Assembly: GCF_937906425.1 (NCBI RefSeq)
Contig: NZ_CALCYR010000234.1
Coordinates: 1 to 16,283, forward strand
Direction: 5' to 3'
DNA length: 16,283 bases
DNA from: an uncultured Methanobrevibacter sp.
GTDB lineage: Archaea > Methanobacteriota > Methanobacteria > Methanobacteriales > Methanobacteriaceae
Positions 7,216 to 14,001 of this stretch are shown here, one piece after another. The notes under the pieces are model-generated. The model worked only from the letters and a program-made list of their open reading frames with translations, was not told the DNA's origin and searched no databases. Every line of letters begins with the position of its first letter. The first letter of the stretch is position 1. A program made the translations under genes and the position numbers.

Positions 7216-8724
7216 TTAGATAATACTTATTGCATGAGGAATCTTATTTTTAATAATATTGTGTATTTTTGGAATTGTTGTAGTTATAATTGATTCTTTT
7301 GCAATCTGGCCACTGGTTTTATCATTCTCATGTCCTTTGATGATTGTGGCATTCAATTCCTCCTGTAAATTATTTACACTAACGTTTTCAACCCATGGGT
7401 TGCTGTCAGTTATGATAATTTCATCAATTCCTCTTTTGTCTAATTCTTTAGCTACAAGCCATGAAACGAATCTGCCACCATGCAATGAAACGGAATTTCC
7501 TTTTACGGAATCTGCAATTTCATTTAATGTGATTGGCAAGTTCATTTCCTTATACATTTTGGAATTTTGAATGGTTGCCCAATGGGCATCTCCAATAGCG
7601 AAAGATCCTATTGTTTTTGGATAAATGTTTTCAGGTCCTGCAAGTTTTACTGCATGAGTTAATGCTAACAGCTCTTCTCTTTGCACAGGAACTCTTGTTG
7701 GTCCTGTTGGGATTTCCTCATTCATGATTTTTAGAATCCTTGGAAGGCCGAATTTTCCTCTTCTGGCAGTGCCAGGTTCAAAACCACACATATATCCATG
7801 GTGATTTTTAGGGAAACCTGTTATGATTACATTAAGTCCTGATCTAAGGCCTGCTCTACATTCGCTTTCGTAAGCTCCATTTGTTGCAACTACTTTTCCA
7901 GGGCATAGGACTCTGCTCATTGCTATTGTTTTTGCAAAACTTTCATTTGTGTTTTCGCATCTGTTAAATGGTCCGCCTTCTATAACAAAAACATCTACTC
8001 CCATTTCAATGGCTTTTTTAAATCCGGTTATGAGTTCATCATATCCGTCACCAACAAACATTATCGCTTCAAGGCCTTTTCCATATTTTTTAGCTAAGTT
8101 CGCTAAATCCTCTGCTTCTTCAAGAGGTGCTGCATGCCCGTCTCCACATTGTTCGCTTGTTAGGTTGATAGCGACGGATGAAGATAACTGCACCCAAGTT
8201 TCCTTATCTGCCTCTTCCCCTTTCTCTTTGTCTGTTAATCTTTCATGAATCCTTCCTCTTGGACATTCTGTAAAGCTCGGTCCATTATTATAGCAGTCCC
8301 CTCCACAGCCTACAATCTGTTTAGGAAATCTCATGGCACCATATTTCCCAAAGTGGTCAAGGTCTAATGGAACGTCTGTAAGATTGTAAACTTCTTCCAT
8401 TATTTCCACGCCTCTTTGACCATATTTTTCAGCTATGTCTGAAAACGCATAAGCGCAAATGTGTATAGGCGCTCCAATCATATTTGCAAGTTGGCAATTT
8501 CCAAATAAATCTATTTTCTCTAAATCGGAAGCGCATGTCCCTACAACTATTTCAGTTAAGTCACATCCTATGGGGAATTTTTTAAATCGTGTACCTAATT
8601 TCATAGTGTCTTCCAGACTTAATTCAGATATTGCATCCACTACTGATTCAACATCTTTTTTAGCTTTTGCCAGTTCAAGGGCACTATCGTCATTATTGAT
8701 AGATTCTTTTATAAGTTCGTACAT
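7216..8724 (-). CDS. hcgG: FeGP cofactor biosynthesis protein HcgG (HmdC)
   Basis: This 502-residue protein belongs to the HmdC/HcgG family, found together with [Fe]-hydrogenase and needed for its iron-guanylylpyridinol cofactor. Its chemistry is less settled than that of the other Hcg proteins; a late role, around the CO/acyl-iron centre, is the usual proposal. It has twelve cysteines, all in the first 313 residues: 54, 64, 77, 90, 140, 144, 154, 193, 256, 274, 289 and 313. The motifs VGCGGDCYNN and TECPRGRIHE stand out and suggest metal or sulfur chemistry, which is inference. The ATG at 8724-8722 has a GAGGT ribosome site at 8734-8730. It runs divergently from hmd across a 780-base spacer, while hcgA-F lie on the other side of hmd, so it has its own promoter. 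Confidence 0.8.
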   Translation of the reverse strand: MYELIKESINNDDSALELAKAKKDVESVVDAISELSLEDTMKLGTRFKKFPIGCDLTEIVVGTCASDLEKIDLFGNCQLANMIGAPIHICAYAFSDIAEKYGQRGVEIMEEVYNLTDVPLDLDHFGKYGAMRFPKQIVGCGGDCYNNGPSFTECPRGRIHERLTDKEKGEEADKETWVQLSSSVAINLTSEQCGDGHAAPLEEAEDLANLAKKYGKGLEAIMFVGDGYDELITGFKKAIEMGVDVFVIEGGPFNRCENTNESFAKTIAMSRVLCPGKVVATNGAYESECRAGLRSGLNVIITGFPKNHHGYMCGFEPGTARRGKFGLPRILKIMNEEIPTGPTRVPVQREELLALTHAVKLAGPENIYPKTIGSFAIGDAHWATIQNSKMYKEMNLPITLNEIADSVKGNSVSLHGGRFVSWLVAKELDKRGIDEIIITDSNPWVENVSVNNLQEELNATIIKGHENDKTSGQIAKESIITTTIPKIHNIIKNKIPHAISII

Positions 8725-9025
8725 TTTTTACCTCTTTTTTGCTATTCTCCATTCTTATAAAATTAATTCTCTCCCTATATTAACTAAATTCTTATTTCCA
8801 TTTATGAGTTGGAGGTATATCTTTCTTTTTATCTCAGGATTTTCAGATAATTTTTATAATTTTTTTTGTCTGTTGAAAACCTATTTTAAGAATTTAATTT
8901 ATTTATTTTAATCCCTTATTTTAGAAAATTTTTATAAAAATTTTTAGGATTTCAACAAAGAATTTTTTTTAATTTTTATATACCAATGATTAAATATATA
9001 AACCATTAAATAAATAAATTTTGTT

Positions 9026-9283
9026 ATACCTAAATACTCTTATTAATACATAAATCGATTAAAGAATTTATGTAAAAGTATATATGTTTATTACAATATA
9101 TATAATAATACTACTTTGTTAAAAAGTATTACTAAATATTCTAAAAATGGGTTTTATTATTACTTCTTTCGAGTATCATATTATCTAATATAAATTCATT
9201 GTCTGAAGTAAATCACCTTTTTTATAATATATAAAATTAAAGTTAGAAAATTATCGATTTATGTGTTATAATCATTTAGGTAT
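9026..9283. promoter_or_regulatory. Long-range two-box inverted repeat, candidate operator pair
   Basis: On the left, box A ATACCTAAAT (9026-9035) and box B ACATAAATCGAT (9048-9059) appear in order. On the right, their exact reverse complements appear in mirror order: box B at 9253-9264 and box A at 9274-9283. The gaps between boxes are 12 and 9 bases. About 193 bases separate the two halves. The arrangement is centred near 9155 in the divergent spacer. It fits two binding sites for one regulator acting on both hcgG and hmd; the regulator is unknown. Confidence 0.55.
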
Positions 9284-9290
9284 CTTGGGA

Positions 9291-9329
9291 TAATACCTTA
9301 ATTTAATTTATTTAAATGGTGTGGTATTA
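9291..9329. repeat. TAATACC/GGTATTA inverted repeat
   Basis: TAATACC (9291-9297) pairs with GGTATTA (9323-9329) around an AT-rich centre of 25 bases. The left arm resembles box A of the neighbouring inverted repeat (ATACCTTAAT against ATACCTAAAT), so it may be a third weaker site of the same kind. It is close to the hmd side of the spacer. Confidence 0.4.
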
Positions 9330-9405
9330 GTTTTATAATTCTTTAATGATATGTGAATTTAATTTTTATTCCTTTATATTGTAACGAATTCATTGAATCT
9401 AATCC

Positions 9406-9414
9406 TTTTAAATA
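9406..9414 (+). promoter_or_regulatory. Candidate TATA box for hmd
   Basis: TTTTAAATA resembles the archaeal TATA consensus and lies about 90 bases before the hmd start, which would give a leader of roughly 60-70 bases. Another AT-rich candidate (TTTATAATATATAAAA) lies near 9220-9236. In DNA this AT-rich the choice cannot be settled by eye. Confidence 0.3.
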
Positions 9415-9504
9415 AGATTATGGTTGTTGTTCTAAAATTAGAATTTTTATTCTAGTTTCTTGAATTTTTTTTTAACAGAGTAGTAAATTTAAGGAGATTT
9501 GAAA

Positions 9505-10518
9505 ATGAAAGTAGCAATTTTAGGTGCTGGCTGTTACAGAACTCACGCAGCTAGTGGAATTACAAATTTTTCTAGAGCTTGTGAAGTTGCAGATTTAACT
9601 GGAAAAGAAAACATTTCAATGACTCACTCAACCATTGAAATGGGTGCTGAACTTTTAGAATTAGCTGGAGTAGACGAAGTTGTAGTATCTGACCCAGTAT
9701 TTGATGGAGAATTTACTGTAGTGGATGACTTTGACTATGCAGAAGTAATAGCTGCACACAAAGCAGGCAACCCTGAAGATGTAATGCCAGCAATCAGAGC
9801 AAAAGTAGGAGAATTAGCTGAAACAATCCCTAAACCATCCAAAGGTGCAATTCACTTCACTCACCCTGAAGATTTAGGTATGAAAGTAACTAGTGACGAC
9901 CGTGAAGCAGTAGCTGATGCAGATTGGATCATGACCTGGTTACCAGAAGGAGGTATGCAACCTGCTATTATCGAAAAATTCGCAGATGTAATTAAAGATG
10001 GTGCAATTGTAACCCACGCATGTACTATTCCTACTCCTGGATTAAACAAAATCTTTGAAGATTTAGGAAAAGACGTAAATGTAGCTTCATACCACCCAGG
10101 TGCTGTACCTGAAATGAAAGGTCAAGTATACATTGCAGAAGGTTTCGCTGATCAAGCATCTATCGACACTTTATTCGAATTAGGTCAAAAAGCAAGAGGA
10201 TCCGCATTCACCTTACCTGCAAACATGGTAGGTCCTGTATGTGATATGTGTTCCGCAGTAACTGCAATTACTTACGCAGGTCTTTTATCTTACAGAGACA
10301 CCGTAACTCAAATTTTAGGTGCTCCTGCAGGATTTGCACAAAGTATGGCTAATGAAGCATTAACTAATGTAATTAAATTAATGCAAGATGAAGGTATCGA
10401 CAAAATGGATGATGCTTTAAACCCTGGTGCATTATTAGGTACTGCTGACTCCATGAACTTTGGACCATTAGCTGAAATTGTACCTACTGTCTTAGAATCT
10501 TTAGGAAAAAGAGAATAA
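9505..10518 (+). CDS. hmd: [Fe]-hydrogenase Hmd: H2-forming methylenetetrahydromethanopterin dehydrogenase
   Basis: Hmd catalyses reversible hydride transfer from H2 to methenyl-H4MPT in CO2-to-methane metabolism, using the FeGP cofactor and no nickel. The 337-residue product starts with the Rossmann motif AILGAGCYRTHAASGITNF (4-22). The conserved catalytic His14 and the iron-ligand Cys173 (THACTIPT) are both present, as are SYHPG (His197) and GPVCDMCSAVTA. These match active Hmd rather than a degraded paralogue. The C-terminus is a little shorter than in Methanothermobacter. ATG 9505 is chosen, seven bases after AAGGAGA; an in-frame TTG at 9499 would add two residues. Codon use looks biased, as for an abundant enzyme. 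All seven cofactor genes lie beside it. Confidence 0.97.
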   Translation: MKVAILGAGCYRTHAASGITNFSRACEVADLTGKENISMTHSTIEMGAELLELAGVDEVVVSDPVFDGEFTVVDDFDYAEVIAAHKAGNPEDVMPAIRAKVGELAETIPKPSKGAIHFTHPEDLGMKVTSDDREAVADADWIMTWLPEGGMQPAIIEKFADVIKDGAIVTHACTIPTPGLNKIFEDLGKDVNVASYHPGAVPEMKGQVYIAEGFADQASIDTLFELGQKARGSAFTLPANMVGPVCDMCSAVTAITYAGLLSYRDTVTQILGAPAGFAQSMANEALTNVIKLMQDEGIDKMDDALNPGALLGTADSMNFGPLAEIVPTVLESLGKRE

Positions 10519-10521
10519 ATT

Positions 10522-10542
10522 TTATAACTTTATAAGTTATAA
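10522..10542 (+). terminator. 9-bp hairpin three bases after the hmd stop codon
   Basis: TTATAACTT (10522-10530) and AAGTTATAA (10534-10542) are exact reverse complements with a 3-base TAT loop. It begins three bases after the TAA, where it could stabilise the 3' end of an abundant hmd transcript or aid termination. No long U-run follows directly. Confidence 0.45.
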
Positions 10543-10583
10543 TTGTTGAAATTAGCTCATTGAACTAGTTTTAACAACCAAAA

Positions 10584-10657
10584 ACTAAAGAAATTAAATT
10601 AAATATGCATTAATCTTGTGAATCTTTGCTTTAATGCTATTAATTTAATTCTTTAGT
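10584..10657 (+). repeat. Long two-tier hairpin downstream of hmd
   Basis: The outer arms are 10584-10602 and 10640-10657: 18 base pairs with one bulged A (ACTAAAGAA start, TTCTTTAGT end). The inner arms are GCATTAA (10607-10613) and TTAATGC (10631-10637), with a 17-base loop. Nested stems of this size are uncommon by chance even in AT-rich DNA. Possible roles are the 3' structure of hmd mRNA, a terminator, or a small RNA. Confidence 0.5.
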
Positions 10658-10900
10658 ATATCACATTAAATAATAAGTTATTATCTAATAGAAAATTTCT
10701 AATGGCAAACAGCTGTTAGAAAATTTTATCTATGATCCCTATGGATAGAATATAATAACAAATTATCTAATAATTAATTATTTGTTTAATTTATTATATA
10801 ATAATTATTTATTTTTTAGTTTTTTTTATTTTTTTTAAAACTATATTTTTTGGATTGTTTTAGGGGATTAGGTAGTTTCTTATTTTTTATATTTGCTTAG

Positions 10901-10981
10901 TGTAATCAGATTAATATTTTATTATTCGAAAATTTTTATGATTTTCGTATTTTGGTTAATGTAATCAGATTAATATTTTAT
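10901..10981. repeat. Two perfect 22-base direct repeats upstream of hcgA
   Basis: Copies lie at 10901-10922 and 10960-10981, both starting TGTAATCAGATTAATATT, 59 bases apart; weaker similarity extends about six bases upstream. A 14-of-16 match to the reverse complement of the core lies at 11012-11027 (AATATTAATCTAATTA). The set ends about 70 bases before the hcgA start, where an operator or promoter element would be expected. Confidence 0.65.
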
Positions 10982-11031
10982 ATATTGCAAATTTGTTTGG
11001 AGATTTTTTAAAATATTAATCTAATTATTTT

Positions 11032-11070
11032 AATTTTAATTTTTAATTTTAATTTTTAATTTTAATTTTT
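11032..11070. repeat. 13-base tandem repeat, three copies
   Basis: AATTTTAATTTTT is repeated exactly at 11032-11044, 11045-11057 and 11058-11070, followed by AATTTTTTAT. The run ends about 30 bases before the hcgA start, within the likely leader or promoter. Slippage could change promoter spacing between strains. Confidence 0.8.
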
Positions 11071-11099
11071 AATTTTTTATAAAGAGTTAAGGTGTTAAC

Positions 11100-12101
11100 T
11101 TGATAGAATCTATCTTGGAAAAAGCTAAAAATAGAGAAAAATTGAGTAAAAATGAATTAATTCAATTATTTGAAATAGATGATGAGGAGAATTTAAAGAA
11201 ATTATGCAAAATCGCTTCAGATATTCGTAATGAGTCCTCTGATTTGATTAAATTAACATCCACTATTCATCTTACAAATAAATGTCAAGTTCAGCCAAGA
11301 TGTAAATATTGTGGATTTGCTGCTAAAACTTCATCTGCAGGTTATTATGATTCATTTTATAAATCCGATGAGGAGATACGTTCAGCAGCTTATTGTGTAG
11401 AGAAATCAGGCATTCCTAGAATAAGCTGCTCTGGAGGACATGGTTATAAGGGCAAACAGGCTGTTAATGCTGCAAAGATTGTCAAGGGCGAAACCTCGCT
11501 TGAAATTTTGGTTAATGTGGGCGCTGACTTAACTCAGGAAGCCGTTGACGAGTTAAAGAAATATAATGCAGATACTGTTTGCTGTAATTTGGAGACAATT
11601 AATGAAGATGTGTTTAATTTTGTTAAGCCTGGTGAAAACTTATCTGACCGTATAAACATATGCCGAATGGTGTCTGATGCAGGCATAGGCTTATCTTCAG
11701 GATTATTGATAGGCATTGGAGAGTCTTATGCGGACAGGGTTGAGCATCTATTGTTTTTAGGAACTTTTGACAGTTTGGAAGAAATTCCTATAATGGGATT
11801 TAACCCTTATGCAGATACTCCTATGGAAAATCACCCTCCATGTTCAATTGAAGAGCAATTAAAGACAATTGCTATTACAAGGATTATGTATCCGAATATT
11901 AGAATTACCGTTCCTACACCTACAATCGGTCCGAAAAATGTGGAACTTCCTCTTCTTGCAGGAGCCAATAATTTGGCTACAGTTATTCCTGAGGATTATC
12001 CTTTGGTTGTAAAGGGAGTAGGATCTCCAAGTTACGGAAACTTGCATGAGGTTATTTCTGTTGTTGAAGACTTAGGACTTGAAGTTCAGCTTCATGCCTA
12101 A
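11100..12101 (+). CDS. hcgA: HcgA (HmdB): radical-SAM enzyme of FeGP cofactor biosynthesis
   Basis: This 333-residue radical SAM protein related to biotin synthase is tied to formation of the pyridinol ring precursor. It carries the unusual cluster motif CX5CX2C (CQVQPRCKYC, Cys62, Cys68, Cys71) that marks HcgA/HmdB, instead of the common CX3CX2C. Also visible are SCSGGHGYKGKQ near 112-123, CNLETINEDVF and GLLIGIGESYADR, typical of the BioB-like barrel. The start is TTG 11100, placed by AAGGTG at 11089-11094; no ATG exists in the first 200 residues before the cluster motif. It is the first gene of the rightward hcgA-F series and is 80 bases from hcgB. Confidence 0.92.
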   Translation: MIESILEKAKNREKLSKNELIQLFEIDDEENLKKLCKIASDIRNESSDLIKLTSTIHLTNKCQVQPRCKYCGFAAKTSSAGYYDSFYKSDEEIRSAAYCVEKSGIPRISCSGGHGYKGKQAVNAAKIVKGETSLEILVNVGADLTQEAVDELKKYNADTVCCNLETINEDVFNFVKPGENLSDRINICRMVSDAGIGLSSGLLIGIGESYADRVEHLLFLGTFDSLEEIPIMGFNPYADTPMENHPPCSIEEQLKTIAITRIMYPNIRITVPTPTIGPKNVELPLLAGANNLATVIPEDYPLVVKGVGSPSYGNLHEVISVVEDLGLEVQLHA

Positions 12102-12181
12102 TTATTTTTTCATTTTTTTATTATTTTTTCATTGTTTTTTACTAAATTCTTAGTTTTAATATATTTTAAATAGGGGATAAT

Positions 12182-12670
12182 ATGGCCTTTGAGGAAAGTA
12201 TTAGAAAAGCTTCCATTCAATCTTACGAAGGAACCCGTAAGGGGGATACTGAAGAGGAGATTATTGAAATTCAGAACTTTATTCGCAATGCAAGGATTGT
12301 AGTTCCTAATAAAAACGGCATTAAAGTGGAAGTTATAAATGAGGTCCTTAAAAGATTTGACATTCCTCCTGCAGAATATTTGCATGTCAATACCAATTAT
12401 GCAGATTTCAGTAGAACTCCTGCCATATCAAAGGCTATGATAGCTATTGACCAGTCTGATGCAGATTTGGTAATTGCAAGAGGACGTTTAGGAATTCCAG
12501 GATCTGGATCTTTTTTAGTTTTTATGGATAATAAATCCAGAATTTTAACTGCAGCTTCTTCTCCGTCTCATATTATTCATCATCAATCATTAGAAGAAAC
12601 TGTTTATAAGGAAACTTTAGAAGCTTTAAAGAAAGTTGGATTTAAAGAAAATGAAGATAATTTGGATTAA
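12182..12670 (+). CDS. hcgB: HcgB: guanylyltransferase forming guanylylpyridinol
   Basis: This 162-residue protein of the DUF3236/HcgB family transfers GMP from GTP to the pyridinol hydroxyl, making the nucleotide part of the FeGP cofactor. Recognisable segments are RKASIQSYEGTRKGD (8-22), HVNTNYADFSRTPA (68-81), ARGRLGIPGSGSFLVFMD (99-116) and SPSHIIHHQS (127-136). AGGGGAT at 12172-12178 precedes the ATG. Length is normal for the family. The last codons (GDNLD-like, AT-rich) overlap the first unit of a 38-base repeat that continues into the spacer, so the extreme C-terminus may vary between strains. Confidence 0.9.
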   Translation: MAFEESIRKASIQSYEGTRKGDTEEEIIEIQNFIRNARIVVPNKNGIKVEVINEVLKRFDIPPAEYLHVNTNYADFSRTPAISKAMIAIDQSDADLVIARGRLGIPGSGSFLVFMDNKSRILTAASSPSHIIHHQSLEETVYKETLEALKKVGFKENEDNLD

Positions 12671-12813
12671 TTCGGATAATTTTAAAGAAATGGAGATATA
12701 GGTTAATTTGGATAATTTTAGAGGAAAATGGAGATATGGATTAATTTGGATAATTTTAGAGGAAAATGGGGATATAGGTTAATTTGGATAATTTTAGAGG
12801 AAAATGGAGATAA
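12664..12813. repeat. Four tandem copies of a 37-39 base unit at the hcgB 3' end
   Basis: Units begin at 12664, 12701, 12738 and 12777. Each has the core GGATAATTTTAGAGGAAAAT or a close variant, followed by GG(A/G)GATA. Units 2-4 are nearly identical; unit 1 has diverged and overlaps the last hcgB codons and stop (12668-12670). Units alternate between GGATTAATT and GGTTAATTT starts. Confidence 0.85.
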
Positions 12814-13030
12814 TTTGGTTTAATCTAGATTAAATTTATATGCATATATAAAAATGAAAAAAGATAATAATTAAAATTGATTAATTTTTTATTAGCTAAT
12901 TATTCGTTTGCATTTTTTTATTAGCTGTTTTTTATTTTTTTATTAGCTAATTATTCGTTTGCATTTTTTTATTAACTGTTTTTTATTTAGATAACTTTTA
13001 TAATTAATTTATAATTAAAATTTAATTTTG
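12671..13030. other. 360-base repeat-filled spacer between hcgB and hcgC
   Basis: Almost the whole spacer is accounted for by two unrelated tandem repeats: 38-base units up to 12813 and 51-base units at 12885-12986. A short stretch between them (12814-12884) and the last 44 bases look like ordinary promoter-type AT-rich DNA. There is no gene. The hcgC promoter probably lies right of 12986. Confidence 0.6.
12885..12986. repeat. 51-base tandem duplication upstream of hcgC
   Basis: Copy 1 (12885-12935) and copy 2 (12936-12986) differ at one visible base (TTAGCTG against TTAACTG). Each copy contains TTATTAGCTAATTATTCG and GTTTGCATTT. TTAGCTAA is a palindrome, so a duplicated protein-binding site is possible. 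The high identity suggests a recent event. Confidence 0.85.
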
Positions 13031-13909
13031 ATGATTCAAATGAATAAAAATGAAGTTGATACGGGGATAAGTTCAGAAGTTTTCACTATTAAATCAGATT
13101 TTAAATTGATGGACATTTTCAATTTGATCTTAAAAAAGAAAGCGGATGCTGTCTTAGATTTATTTAAGGATTTATTAAACGATGAAATAATCAATAAAGA
13201 AAGTTCAATTATAATTATAGGGACTTATTTTACAGGAATAGCTATTGCAAAGTATCTTTCAGCAAATGGCTTTAAGAATATTGCTGTCGTTGACATTTAT
13301 CCCCATTTGGAAGGATTTATTGATTCTCCTTTAGGAAATCCTATAGACTCTAATGGGATATTCATTGGAGATAATGAATGCTCTTTGGAAAGATTTAATG
13401 AAGATATAAGATTTTCTTCTGATTTGGATTTAATAAAGAATTCCGATATCGTTATTGATACTACTGGTTTAGGAGGAATAAATGAATCTCAGTCAAAATC
13501 CATTAATTCTAAGGTTTTTTTAATTGAAGATCCTATTGCAGAGGATAATGATGTTCTTTTAAGGAATAAAAACAATATTTATTCCCGTGTAGAGTTGGTC
13601 AATTCAGATAATAAGTTTGTTTTAAAAACATTTGGTTTAAATACAAAAACTTCAGGAACTATGACTTTTGCAATAGATATCTTAAGACAATCCATGAATA
13701 GTATTTTATCTAAGGAAGGTGTTCTTTATTGCTCATCTGAAATGACTTTTTATGAGGAAATCATTTTTAAGCAAAAGGATTTGGATAAGTTTTTCAGTTT
13801 GATAGAGAATCCTGTCCTTAAGGTTTCAACCATTTCCATATTTAGCTGTGATGAGCTTATAAGAGAGTTTATTGATAAAATTCACTCAGAGATTTTGGAT
13901 GTGGGATAA
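13031..13909 (+). CDS. hcgC: HcgC: SAM-dependent pyridinol methyltransferase
   Basis: This 292-residue DUF1188 protein methylates C3 of the pyridinol ring during FeGP assembly. A Rossmann-type nucleotide-binding segment, IIIIGTYFTGIAIAKY (60-75), leads to NIAVVDIYPHLEGF (83-96). TTGLGG (144-149) and SGTMTFAIDILRQSMNS further on match the family. The N-terminal 50 residues are helical and charged. The start is uncertain: ATG 13031, ATG 13040 and TTG 13028 are all in frame and none has a good ribosome site; ATG 13031 is a compromise. The last bases and the following spacer belong to a 52-base duplication with the hcgD start. Confidence 0.85.
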   Translation: MIQMNKNEVDTGISSEVFTIKSDFKLMDIFNLILKKKADAVLDLFKDLLNDEIINKESSIIIIGTYFTGIAIAKYLSANGFKNIAVVDIYPHLEGFIDSPLGNPIDSNGIFIGDNECSLERFNEDIRFSSDLDLIKNSDIVIDTTGLGGINESQSKSINSKVFLIEDPIAEDNDVLLRNKNNIYSRVELVNSDNKFVLKTFGLNTKTSGTMTFAIDILRQSMNSILSKEGVLYCSSEMTFYEEIIFKQKDLDKFFSLIENPVLKVSTISIFSCDELIREFIDKIHSEILDVG

Positions 13910-14001
13910 TATGTATTCAAATAATTTTTTTAATGTTTTGGGCGATTAGGATGTGTGATATTATGTATGCAAATGATATTTTCAATATTTTAGATGAATT
14001 G
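13898..14001. repeat. 52-base tandem duplication of the hcgD start region
   Basis: Copy A (13898-13949) aligns with copy B (13950-14001) with no gap; I count 39 identities in the first 50 positions. Copy B holds the real hcgD ribosome site, ATG and first 13 codons. Copy A holds the end of hcgC and a decoy of that start: GGGATAATATG, then 12 codons. Confidence 0.7.
13911..13949 (+). CDS. 12-codon upstream ORF copied from the hcgD N-terminus
   Basis: The peptide MYSNNFFNVLGD, ending in TAG at 13947-13949, mirrors the HcgD N-terminus MYANDIFNILDE. It has its own purine-rich site (GTGGGAT, 13901-13907) four bases before ATG 13911. It lies one base after the hcgC stop and ends 13 bases before the hcgD ATG. 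Whether it is translated is unknown; it may be a relic or may tune hcgD translation by coupling. Confidence 0.35.
   Translation: MYSNNFFNVLGD

Larger units (their letters stand above)
8725..9504. promoter_or_regulatory. 780-base divergent control region between hcgG and hmd
   Basis: I find no gene here. The stretch must hold the hcgG promoter (leftward) and the hmd promoter (rightward). It contains a 20-base perfect palindrome at 8925-8944 (AAAATTTTTATAAAAATTTT), a two-box inverted repeat (9026-9059 with 9253-9283), a TAATACC/GGTATTA inverted repeat (9291-9329), a TATA-like TTTTAAATA at 9406-9414, a TAGAAT/ATTCTA hairpin near 9437-9452, and the hmd ribosome site AAGGAGA (9491-9497). The length is large for a methanogen promoter region and implies regulated expression. 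Confidence 0.6.
10519..11099. other. 581-base structured spacer between hmd and hcgA
   Basis: No open reading frame is convincing. The left half is rich in inverted repeats: 10522-10542, 10584-10657 with an inner 10607-10637 stem, and 10677-10684 with 10752-10759. The right half has a 22-base direct repeat (10901-10922 and 10960-10981), a partial inverted copy (11012-11027) and a 13-base tandem repeat (11032-11070). It should contain the end of the hmd message and the hcgA promoter. Confidence 0.6.

Noticed and set aside
8459..8911. Plus-strand frame of 150 residues over the hcgG 5' end
   Set aside because: It lies antisense to clearly conserved HcgG coding sequence, runs into the spacer, and has no family resemblance.
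8925..8944. 20-base perfect palindrome AAAATTTTTATAAAAATTTT as an operator
   Set aside because: Made only of A/T runs, so chance symmetry is likely in this composition; kept only as a note in the spacer entry.
10519..10800. tRNA or known riboswitch downstream of hmd
   Set aside because: No cloverleaf, T-loop GTTC motif or recognised aptamer core is present; only unassigned hairpins.
12110..12385. Minus-strand frame of 91 residues across the hcgB start
   Set aside because: It overlaps conserved HcgB codons and its end is translated AT-rich spacer; no ribosome site.
12664..12986. CRISPR array
   Set aside because: The repeats are directly adjacent with no unique spacers, and there are two different repeat families and no cas genes.
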